From UBA6912 sp963792895 (GTDB lineage: Bacteria; Actinomycetota; Acidimicrobiia; Spongiisociales; UBA5794): a DNA stretch of 64,000 nucleotides. The stretch lies in NCBI GenBank assembly GCA_963792895.1, contig CAWBYA010000008.1, positions 372,001-436,000 on the forward strand. The letters are read 5' to 3'. Shown one piece after another: positions 41,639-48,604 of the stretch (positions are counted from its first letter, which is position 1; each line of letters begins with the position of its first letter). Both the position numbers and the translations under genes were made by a program. Under the pieces are notes generated by a model. That model was not told the origin of the DNA, ran no database searches, and saw only the letters and a program-made list of their open reading frames with translations.

Positions 41639-42223
41639 ATGCTCTCGAGCATCCACCCGCTCGGCGAGCGGGCACGTCACAACCGATGGGTGCTCACGGT
41701 GACTGCCTTCTCGGTGGGCGCTATCGGAGCGGCCGGCGCCGTCGGGGCCGTCCTCGGCATCGCGGGTTCGTACGTGCTCGGCGGACCGACGGGTAGAACG
41801 GTCGCCATCATCGGGGTGGCGGCTCTTGCGGCGGCGGGCCTCGACCTCCTCGGCGCCCGGCCGCCCGGACCCCACCGCCAGGTCAACGAACGCTGGATCG
41901 GCGCGTATCGAGGATGGGTGTACGGCGCAGGATTCGGCGCCCAACTCGGTGCGGGGGTTGCCACGTACATCGTGACATGGGGTGTGTGGGTCGTCCTCGC
42001 TGCCGAGGTGGCCAGTGGATCTGGTGCTGCAGGGGCTGTGGTCGGGCTTGCGTTCGGTGTTGGCCGGTCGCTCCCCGTCGTCGCGGGCCGGTGGATCAAC
42101 ACGCCGAGTCGACTGGGCTCCTCGTCGGCTGTCATGCGCCGGCTCGCAGGTCCTGCGTTCCGCCTGATGGCCGCCGCCACTGCCGTTGCAGGCATCGCCG
42201 GGATCTTCGCGGGAGTGGTGTGA
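41639..42223 (+). CDS. Polytopic membrane protein of the Mau-like operon
   Basis: 194 aa, ATG 41639 with GAGGGGAG a few bases upstream. About five hydrophobic spans: 20-45, 53-72, 92-118, 125-150 and 168-193. Small-residue-rich helices such as YGAGFGAQLGAGVATYIVTW and VVGLAFGVGRSLPVVAGRW recall CcdA/DsbD-type electron carriers and, by position, MauF, the other membrane protein of mau clusters. No Cys residues occur, so it cannot relay thiols itself. Family not certain; the MauF analogy rests on context. Confidence 0.6.
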   Translation: MLSSIHPLGERARHNRWVLTVTAFSVGAIGAAGAVGAVLGIAGSYVLGGPTGRTVAIIGVAALAAAGLDLLGARPPGPHRQVNERWIGAYRGWVYGAGFGAQLGAGVATYIVTWGVWVVLAAEVASGSGAAGAVVGLAFGVGRSLPVVAGRWINTPSRLGSSSAVMRRLAGPAFRLMAAATAVAGIAGIFAGVV

Positions 42224-42224
42224 C

Positions 42225-42725
42225 GTGGTGCGCCTGAACAGCGGCGGTGTCGGGTTCGAGTTGCCGTCAGGGTGGGAGGGTCAGATCGACCCGGGCTCAG
42301 GCACATGGCGAGAGTCCCCTCGCATCGGGACGACGGAACCACTCCCCGAGACGCATCCGGACGGAGCGGTGCGACGCGTTGTCGCCCACGTCGCCAACTT
42401 CCCGTTGCCCCCTGGGCGAGGAGACTTCGGCAACGGGGCAGTCCAGACGATGCGAGCGGGCGACGTCTTCGTCACATTGTTCGAATACGACCCGGAATCG
42501 GCGCGGACGCCGCTCTTCCGCCACGAGGGACTCCCCGAGGTCGGCGCCGGCGACTTCGAACCCGCCGCTCTCCAAAAGCCGGTGCCGGGCGGCTCCGCGA
42601 TGCAGCGCTTCTTCCGCACCGCCGGGCGTGCGTTCTGCCTCTATGTCGTCGTCGGCAGCCACATCGACCGCGCCGACGTCGTGCCGACGATTCGCGAACT
42701 GTTGGCCGGCGTGGAGATCACGTGA
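42225..42725 (+). CDS. Hypothetical protein in the Mau-like operon
   Basis: 166 aa from GTG 42225, two bases after the previous stop. No signal peptide or span. It opens with RLNSGGVGFELPSGWEGQID, a beta-type start seen in small actinobacterial proteins described as containing a PsbP/LpqN-like fold, followed by FPLPPGRGDFGNGAVQTM and a C-terminal FCLYVVVGSHIDRADVVPTI strand-helix. The stop overlaps the start of the SLH gene (GTGA), so it belongs to the operon. Function unknown. Confidence 0.6.
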   Translation: MVRLNSGGVGFELPSGWEGQIDPGSGTWRESPRIGTTEPLPETHPDGAVRRVVAHVANFPLPPGRGDFGNGAVQTMRAGDVFVTLFEYDPESARTPLFRHEGLPEVGAGDFEPAALQKPVPGGSAMQRFFRTAGRAFCLYVVVGSHIDRADVVPTIRELLAGVEIT

Positions 42726-43723
42726 AGCGGTGGGTCGCGCTTGTCGTGGTCGGAGCCCTCGCCACCGCCGTCGCGGCAGGCCCCCTCGTTGCGGAGCCCG
42801 CTGAAGCGGTCGTGGTGGACTCGCGGTTCACGGACGACGACTGGAACATCCACGAGCCCAACATCAACGCCATCGCCGCGGCGAGCATCACCTTCGGCTG
42901 CAATCCACCGACCAACGACCACTACTGCCCCGATCGCCCGGTCACCAGGGGCCAGATGGCGGCTTTTCTCACCCGTGCATTCGGCTACACCGAGCGGCTC
43001 GCCGACCCCTTCACCGATGACGACGGATCGATCTTCGAAGCCGACATCGAACGTCTGGCCGCAGCAGGCGTGACGCTCGGCTGCAATCCGCCTGCCAACA
43101 CGAGGTACTGCCCGGACGATCCAGTCTCGCGGGCGCAGATGGCGAGCTTCCTCGCTCGTGCCCTCGACCTCCAACCGTTGGCGGCCGGGCCGTTCCAGGA
43201 CATCTCGGGCAACATCCACAGCTTCACCATCAACGCAATCGCCGCCGCCCGCATCACCTATGGATGCAATCCTCCGGCCAACGACCTCTACTGCCCGAAC
43301 GACCTCGTGACCCGCGCCCAGATGGCGAGTTTCCTGGCGCGGGCGCTCGACCTGTCGCCGATCCCGAGCCGCCTCTCGCTCCGCCCGGGATCGGCATGCG
43401 ACCGGGTGCGCACCTCGTGCACTGCGACGCTCGCCATCCCCGCCGGCCGCACATTCGAGCTCCGCGAGGGCTGGTACAACGTGCTCCCGTTTGCCCCGGG
43501 CGAGGAAGCCGCCTTCAGGGGGCCGGATACCACCTTCACTGCGACGCTCGACGGGACGCCGCTGTCAATGGCGACACTCGACACCGCATCCACCACCATG
43601 GCAACGCGTGAGTGGCACGCTGTGATCGCAAGCGTCGGTGCAGGGACCCACGTGCTACGCGGCGTCTGGCAGTGGGACGGCACCACCAACCTCACCGTCG
43701 TGGTGACCATCGTCGCCGGGTAG
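42722..43723 (+). CDS. S-layer-homology domain surface protein
   Basis: 333 aa from GTG 42722. Signal peptide (about 1-28, cut after AEA). Three SLH repeats (about 33-215) share the pattern F.DD...H...I..AA..IT.GCNPP.N..YCP...VTRGQMAAFL; the Cys pair in each repeat is the actinobacterial SLH variant. The C-terminal 115 residues are a beta-sandwich-like region with two Cys (SACDRVRTSC). SLH repeats bind cell-wall polymers, so this protein would anchor at the surface. Last gene of the coupled operon, possibly the attachment partner for the exported Cys-rich repeat protein. Confidence 0.88.
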   Translation: MKRWVALVVVGALATAVAAGPLVAEPAEAVVVDSRFTDDDWNIHEPNINAIAAASITFGCNPPTNDHYCPDRPVTRGQMAAFLTRAFGYTERLADPFTDDDGSIFEADIERLAAAGVTLGCNPPANTRYCPDDPVSRAQMASFLARALDLQPLAAGPFQDISGNIHSFTINAIAAARITYGCNPPANDLYCPNDLVTRAQMASFLARALDLSPIPSRLSLRPGSACDRVRTSCTATLAIPAGRTFELREGWYNVLPFAPGEEAAFRGPDTTFTATLDGTPLSMATLDTASTTMATREWHAVIASVGAGTHVLRGVWQWDGTTNLTVVVTIVAG

Positions 43724-43920
43724 CGGGACCACCCGAGAACACTGCCGTGGCGCAGGCGACGAGTCATTGTGCCCGATGCGCTCGATCTGACCGCCTGGAC
43801 CGCCGCGAAAGAGCCGGTTGCGGCCTGGCGCGATCGTGCACAGCGGGCCACGATTACGTCATGGAAGCCCTTCACCCCGCAGGGAACGGATCCTCGACCG
43901 GGGACGAGGGCTCCGCCACG

Positions 43921-44832
43921 ATGATCGACTGGCTGATGGAAGGGGATCCGGCCATCCGCTGGCAGACGATGCGTGACCTCGCCGACGCCGCACCGGCCGA
44001 GGTCGCTGCCGAGCGGGCACGGGTTGCGACGGACGGCTGGGGTGCGAGGCTTCTCGAGCTTCAGGACGACGAGGGAACCTGGGCCGGTGCGCTCTACAGC
44101 CCAAAGTGGACATCCACGACGTACACGCTGCTTCTCCTGCACCGGCTCGGCCTACCTCGCGGCCACCCCCAGGCCCTGGCAGGCTGCAGGGTGCTCTGGG
44201 ATCGGGCCAAGTGGTTCGACGGCGGCCTCACGCTCGCCAAGACGATCAGGGAGCCGGAGACCTGCATCACCGGAATGCTGCTGCAGCTGGCGGCTACGTT
44301 CGGCCACGACGACACTCGTCTCGACGAGGCCGCTGCATGGCTCATCGGCCAGCAGCTTGCCGACGGAGGCTGGAACTGCGAGTCGATTCGCAGCGGCTCG
44401 CGCCACGGGTCGTTTCACACGTCGATCACGGTGCTCGAAGCACTGGACGCCTATCGGGGGGCCGACGGCGGGATTGCGGTTGCCAGGGCGATGGAGCGAG
44501 GCCGCCAGTTCTTCCTCGACCACCGGCTCTACTGCTCGCATCGAACGGGCGAGGTCGTCGACACGACCTTCACCCGCTTCCCGTTCCCACCGCAGTGGCA
44601 CTTCGACGTCGTCCGCGGACTCGAGCACTTCCTGACGCAAGGCGTCGCACCCGACGAGCGGCTCGCCGGCGCCGTCGATGCCGTGTCACGAGCCCGTCGC
44701 CGCGACGGCAGGTGGCCCGTCTACCGGGCCTACCCGGGACGTCGATGGTTCCTGCTCGAACAGAATGGGCCCGGGCGCTGGTCGACGCTCCGTGCGCTCC
44801 GGGTGCTGCGCTGGTGGGGCGGCGCCGGCTGA
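43921..44832 (+). CDS. Terpenoid-cyclase-fold (squalene cyclase/prenyltransferase-like) protein
   Basis: 303 aa from ATG 43921, preferred because conserved-looking sequence begins there (MIDWLMEGDPAIRWQTMRDL) and GAGGG lies upstream; ATG 43861 would add 20 unlike residues. An all-helical alpha/alpha toroid with repeats DDEGTWAGALYSPKWTSTTY (about 51-70), LADGGWNCES (about 150) and RRDGRWPVYRAYPG (about 265) of the QW/prenyltransferase type. The DxDD motif of class II cyclases is absent, so catalysis of cyclisation is unlikely. A cytoplasmic protein of unknown role. Confidence 0.75.
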   Translation: MIDWLMEGDPAIRWQTMRDLADAAPAEVAAERARVATDGWGARLLELQDDEGTWAGALYSPKWTSTTYTLLLLHRLGLPRGHPQALAGCRVLWDRAKWFDGGLTLAKTIREPETCITGMLLQLAATFGHDDTRLDEAAAWLIGQQLADGGWNCESIRSGSRHGSFHTSITVLEALDAYRGADGGIAVARAMERGRQFFLDHRLYCSHRTGEVVDTTFTRFPFPPQWHFDVVRGLEHFLTQGVAPDERLAGAVDAVSRARRRDGRWPVYRAYPGRRWFLLEQNGPGRWSTLRALRVLRWWGGAG

Positions 44833-44852
44833 GCCACCGGACGCTGCCCCGC

Positions 44853-44858
44853 TACGCT
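44853..44858 (+). promoter_or_regulatory. -10 box (TACGCT)
   Basis: TACGCT ends 6 nt before ATG 44865, within GCTACGCTCGCCCGATG. The identical string precedes ppc at 48591. Confidence 0.45.
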
Positions 44859-44864
44859 CGCCCG

Positions 44865-45314
44865 ATGCGTCGCGTTGTTGCAGCCGGATTCGGGGTGGGT
44901 TGGATCCCTCGCCGGCTGTGGGGCAGCGACAATGGTGCAGGCACGTTTGGGGCGGCCGTAGGAGGCATCATCGGCATCGCCTCCTGGCTTGGCGCATGGT
45001 GGGTGGGCCTCATCATCGCCGTAGCCGCAATTGCCCTCTCGGTATGGGCATCCGGCCCGGAAGGCCGTGGCGGGGCAGATCCGGGTTGGGTGGTGATCGA
45101 CGAGGTTGCAGGAGCCTTGGTCGCCGTCATCGGGCTCTCCGGTGTGGCGTGGGCCGTCGCCTGGATCGTGGCCAGGTTGGCCGACATCTTCAAGGTGCTC
45201 CCCGGCGTCGGGCAGGCAGAAGGTCTCCCTCCGCCGTGGGGCATCACTGCAGACGACGTTGTCGCCGGGCTGTACGGCTTGGCCGCCGGCTGGCTCGTCA
45301 CCTGGCTCCTGTGA
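44865..45314 (+). CDS. pgpA: Phosphatidylglycerophosphatase A
   Basis: 149 aa with four hydrophobic spans. Motifs of the PgpA family: GTFGAAVGG near 26, the acidic ADPGWVVIDEVAGAL (about 71-85), and WGITADDVVAGLYG (about 125-138). The Asp/Glu residues chelate metal for removal of phosphate from phosphatidylglycerol phosphate, the last step of phosphatidylglycerol synthesis at the inner membrane. Single gene, leaderless-type start. Convergent with serA, 8 bases apart. Confidence 0.85.
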   Translation: MRRVVAAGFGVGWIPRRLWGSDNGAGTFGAAVGGIIGIASWLGAWWVGLIIAVAAIALSVWASGPEGRGGADPGWVVIDEVAGALVAVIGLSGVAWAVAWIVARLADIFKVLPGVGQAEGLPPPWGITADDVVAGLYGLAAGWLVTWLL

Positions 45315-45322
45315 GCCCGACG

Positions 45323-46903
45323 TCACTGCAGCCTGATGTAGCGCGCAGCGAGCACGCCCTCGAGCGCACGGAGCCGCTCCACGAGCTCGTCGTCCATGGA
45401 CTGGTCGATGCTGATCCCCATCATCGCACCGTGGTCCGGCCCACGGCCGACCGCCATGTCGGCGATGTTGATGCCGGCGTCGCCGAGCAGCGTGCCGACC
45501 CGCCCAATGACACCGGGGGTGTCGGAGTTGCGAACCAACGCCATGTGATCGGCGATGGGGAATTCGATCTCGTAGCCGTCGACCTCGACGAGCACTGCGC
45601 CGCGGTGGGCCATCACCGACCCGCAGATGGAGCGAGCTTTCCCTGCGACCGTGCCGCCGAGACGAACGACCGATCGGTAGTCGGCAGCCTCGGGCACGGC
45701 TTCCTCGCGCCAGGACATCCCGTGGCGGGCCGCCAGGACGGGGGCGTTGACGAACGAGACCGGGGTTTCGCTTGCGGATGCCAGCGTGCCCTTGACGGCA
45801 CTCAAGGCGATCGCCCGCACCGCATCGGCGATGTCCCGACCCCGTGCCGACACCGTCAGCTCGCTGGGGAGCCCGAAAGAGAATCCCGCGAATATCCGCC
45901 CGAGCCGCTCGGCGAGGTCGACGTACGGTCTCGCTTCGACAGACACGCGCGGACCGAGATCGAGGTTCACGGCCGAAGGCACGAGCTCACCTGCGAGCGC
46001 CGCTACGACGGCCTCCGCAACCGAAGTGCCGGCCTTGTCCTGCGCCTCTTGGGTCGAGGCTCCGAGGTGCGGAGTCACGACGACGTTTGCGAGGCCGAAG
46101 AGCGGGCTCGTGGTGGTGGGCTCGGTTGCGAACACGTCGACGGCGGCGCCTCCCACCTGCCCGCTGGCGACGGCGGCGGCGAGGGCTTCTTCGTCGACGA
46201 GGCCCCCTCTGGCGACGTTGACGATACGAACACCCGGCTTGGCGCGGGCGAGAGCTGCAGCATCGATGAGACTCTCGGTGTCAGGGGTGCGGGGGAGATG
46301 AATGGTCACGAAATCCGACTCGGCAAGCACGTCGTCGAGTGGTGCCAACCGCACGCCGAGGCGCCCAGCGCGCTCGTCGCTCACGAACGGGTCGTAGGCG
46401 ATGAGATGCATGCCGAACGCCGAAGCACGCTGCGCCACCAGAGTCCCGATGCGGCCGAGGCCGAGGATCCCGAGTGTCTTGCCGTGCAACTCGACTCCTT
46501 GGAACCGCGATCGTTCCCATGCGCCGCCACGAAGGGAGGCGTCGGCCTCAGCCACTCGGCGGGCTTGAGCGAGCAGCAACGCCATCGTGTGCTCCGCTGC
46601 CGAGATCGTATTTGCGTCAGGGGCGTTCACAACCAAGACGCCTGCGGCTGTCGCAGCATCGAGATCGATGTTGTCGACACCGATACCGGCCCGACCTACC
46701 ACCCGCAGGAGCGGAGCGGCGGCGATGAGCTCAGCATCGACCTTTGTCGCCGAACGGACGATGAGGCCGTGTGCGGATGCGAGCCGATCGCCCAATTCGG
46801 GTCGCGACAGACCGGCAGCGACGACGACATCGACCGAGGCGCGCAACAGGTCGAGTGCAGCCTCGGCGATGGTCTCGGCGATGACAACGGTGGGTCGGTC
46901 CAT
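45323..46903 (-). CDS. serA: D-3-phosphoglycerate dehydrogenase
   Basis: 526 aa, the long actinobacterial type. Substrate-binding halves surround the NAD domain. Visible: GRAGIGVDNIDLDAATAAG (about 71-89; Arg and loop), the Rossmann motif GLGRIGTLVA (about 147-156), RTPDTESLI, NVARGGLVDE (about 231), and the catalytic His in PHLGAST (about 280). An allosteric substrate-binding domain (about 315-450) and a C-terminal ACT domain (about 455-526, NSDTPGVIGRVGTLLG), which binds serine, complete it. It starts serine synthesis from 3-phosphoglycerate. GGAGGA lies about 7 nt before the ATG. Confidence 0.95.
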   Translation of the reverse strand: MDRPTVVIAETIAEAALDLLRASVDVVVAAGLSRPELGDRLASAHGLIVRSATKVDAELIAAAPLLRVVGRAGIGVDNIDLDAATAAGVLVVNAPDANTISAAEHTMALLLAQARRVAEADASLRGGAWERSRFQGVELHGKTLGILGLGRIGTLVAQRASAFGMHLIAYDPFVSDERAGRLGVRLAPLDDVLAESDFVTIHLPRTPDTESLIDAAALARAKPGVRIVNVARGGLVDEEALAAAVASGQVGGAAVDVFATEPTTTSPLFGLANVVVTPHLGASTQEAQDKAGTSVAEAVVAALAGELVPSAVNLDLGPRVSVEARPYVDLAERLGRIFAGFSFGLPSELTVSARGRDIADAVRAIALSAVKGTLASASETPVSFVNAPVLAARHGMSWREEAVPEAADYRSVVRLGGTVAGKARSICGSVMAHRGAVLVEVDGYEIEFPIADHMALVRNSDTPGVIGRVGTLLGDAGINIADMAVGRGPDHGAMMGISIDQSMDDELVERLRALEGVLAARYIRLQ

Positions 46904-46976
46904 GGCTTCCTCCGGCGTGAGGAGTCATGTTGGCACCGGCCGCTACCGAGGCCGAATCGGTGGGTGCCGGCGCGAG

Positions 46977-46982
46977 TACCCT
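46977..46982 (+). promoter_or_regulatory. -10 box (TACCCT)
   Basis: TACCCT ends 8 nt before GTG 46991, the start of the DUF983 gene, which lacks a Shine-Dalgarno. Confidence 0.4.
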
Positions 46983-46990
46983 GGCGGCTC

Positions 46991-47374
46991 GTGGAGCCAT
47001 TCCCTCAGCCGACACTGGTTCGCGCGCTCCTCAGGGGAGCCGTTGGCCGCTGTCCACGCTGCGGTTCCGGCCACATCTTCCGCTATTGGGTCACGATGGT
47101 CGACGACTGCCCGCGGTGCGGGATGCACTTCGAGCGGAGCCAGGGTTACTGGTTGGGCTCGATGCTCATCAACAGCGCGGTCACGATGGGAACGTGGCTG
47201 ATCGTGTTCGTCGGCATGATGGTCGCCACCTGGCCCGACGTGCCGTGGACGACCGTGTTGATCATTGTCGTTGCGGTGACGGCGCTCGTCCCCGTGCTGT
47301 TTCACCCCCTAGCCCGGACGCTGTGGGTAGCGCTCGAACGGCACGTTCGCGCCCGCAGCGAGCCGTACGCCTGA
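46991..47374 (+). CDS. DUF983 family membrane protein
   Basis: 127 aa from GTG 46991. A zinc-ribbon-like head has GRCPRCGSGHIFRYW (about 18-32) and DDCPRCGMHFERSQGYWLGS (about 38-57), i.e. two CxxCG knuckles. Two membrane spans follow (about 58-83 and 88-108) with a basic C-terminal tail. This is the standard layout of DUF983 proteins, which sit in the inner membrane; function unknown, sometimes linked to cytochrome oxidase loci. Single gene divergent from serA. Confidence 0.8.
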   Translation: MEPFPQPTLVRALLRGAVGRCPRCGSGHIFRYWVTMVDDCPRCGMHFERSQGYWLGSMLINSAVTMGTWLIVFVGMMVATWPDVPWTTVLIIVVAVTALVPVLFHPLARTLWVALERHVRARSEPYA

Positions 47375-47403
47375 CGGCACCAGCACGCAAAACGCCCTCG
47401 ATG

Positions 47404-47409
47404 TAGGTT
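47404..47409 (+). promoter_or_regulatory. -10 box (TAGGTT)
   Basis: TAGGTT ends 9 nt before ATG 47419 of the acyltransferase gene. No ribosome site between. Confidence 0.4.
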
Positions 47410-47418
47410 GCCGGGGCC

Positions 47419-48543
47419 ATGGTCGTGGACACGCCCCCTACCCGCCGCCACGAAATCGATGCTCTGCGCGTGACAGCGACGCTGCTCCTGATCTTGTTTC
47501 ACACCGGGATGGTGTTCACCGCGTTCGATGCGTTCCACATCCAGAACGCCGAACGAAGCGAACTGATCGGCGAAGTCAACAACTTCATCCACCAGTGGCA
47601 TATGCCGCTGTTCTTCCTTCTCGCCGGCATGTCGGCTTGGTATGCCTTCCGGTCCCGCCTCGCGCACGAGTTCCGGTTGGAGCGGCTCAGGCGGCTTCTC
47701 GTACCGCTCGTATCCGGGATGCTCCTGATCATCCCGCCCCAGGTCTACGTGGAGCGCATTGCGACGTGGGTAGGCACTCGAAGGAGCCCAATCGACTTCT
47801 CCGGCACCTTCTTCGAGTGGTATCCCAACACCTTCCAGTGCTGTTATCCCGATGCGAACCTCTCGTGGCACCACCTGTGGTTCCTCATGTACCTGTTCCT
47901 CTACTCCGTGCTGTTCGCCGGCGTCTTCGCTTGGCTCCGCAACGGAGGCGCTCCCTTTCGGATTCGCGTCACCGCAGTGCTCGCTCGAGGATGGAACCTG
48001 GTCCTGATCCCAGCGGCGTACCTCGGAATCGCCGAGGCCGTGTTGCGGCCATCGTTCCCCAACAACCAGGACCTCGTCACCGATCTCGCCAACCATGCCA
48101 ACTATCCGGTCGTGTTCCTGCTCGGCTTTCTCGTCGTGAGCGATCCGCGACTCGACGACGCCATCAATCGGCTGTGGGTGTGGTCGTTGCCACTGGGAAT
48201 CGCAGTGATCGTTCTCCCGGACGTGTCCCGACAGTTCGACGCCGCAACACGTGGTGTTGCCGAGTGGCTGGTGATCGTCGGCCTGGTTGGGCTGGGTCGC
48301 AGGTACGTCACCCGGCCTACCGATTGGATCACTCGGTTCTCCGCCATCTCACTCCCCTTCTACATCTGGCATCAGACCGTGATCATCGTTCTTGCGTACT
48401 TCGTCATCCAGTGGGAGGTCGCAATACTGCCCAAGTACGCAACGATCGCGACGCTGGCGTTTCTCATCACCTGGGCACTCTCCGAGGCCGTCGCACGCAC
48501 CAACCCCACTCGGGCGCTGTTCGGCCTTCGACCTCGCGTGTAG
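47419..48543 (+). CDS. Membrane acyltransferase (Acyltransf_3 family)
   Basis: 374 aa with about ten membrane spans. The first span carries the family motif (EIDALRVTATLLLILFHTGM, about 11-30), with the likely catalytic His in LFHTG. A second motif, WHMPLFFLLAGMSAWY (about 60-75), and RLRRLLVPL follow. The family transfers acyl groups to sugars or polymers (OafA/NodX, glucan succinylation by MdoC/OpgC). Here the acceptor is unknown; surface glycolipid or polysaccharide modification is plausible. The central loop WYPNTFQCCYPDANLSWHHLWF resembles MdoC-like members. Single gene. Confidence 0.85.
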   Translation: MVVDTPPTRRHEIDALRVTATLLLILFHTGMVFTAFDAFHIQNAERSELIGEVNNFIHQWHMPLFFLLAGMSAWYAFRSRLAHEFRLERLRRLLVPLVSGMLLIIPPQVYVERIATWVGTRRSPIDFSGTFFEWYPNTFQCCYPDANLSWHHLWFLMYLFLYSVLFAGVFAWLRNGGAPFRIRVTAVLARGWNLVLIPAAYLGIAEAVLRPSFPNNQDLVTDLANHANYPVVFLLGFLVVSDPRLDDAINRLWVWSLPLGIAVIVLPDVSRQFDAATRGVAEWLVIVGLVGLGRRYVTRPTDWITRFSAISLPFYIWHQTVIIVLAYFVIQWEVAILPKYATIATLAFLITWALSEAVARTNPTRALFGLRPRV

Positions 48544-48592
48544 CCGCCCGGCGTCGCCTCCGGCACCCGTCGATCGATCCCAGAGCGGCGGC

Positions 48593-48598
48593 TACGCT
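48593..48598 (+). promoter_or_regulatory. -10 box (TACGCT) of ppc
   Basis: TACGCT ends 6 nt before ATG 48605, in the same string context as the pgpA promoter. Confidence 0.45.
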
Positions 48599-48604
48599 CG
48601 CCCG

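Noticed and set aside
44678..46903. Long plus-strand frame running across pgpA and antisense to serA
   Set aside because: Only its last part (from GTG 46991, DUF983) is real. The rest is antisense to serA or out of frame with pgpA.
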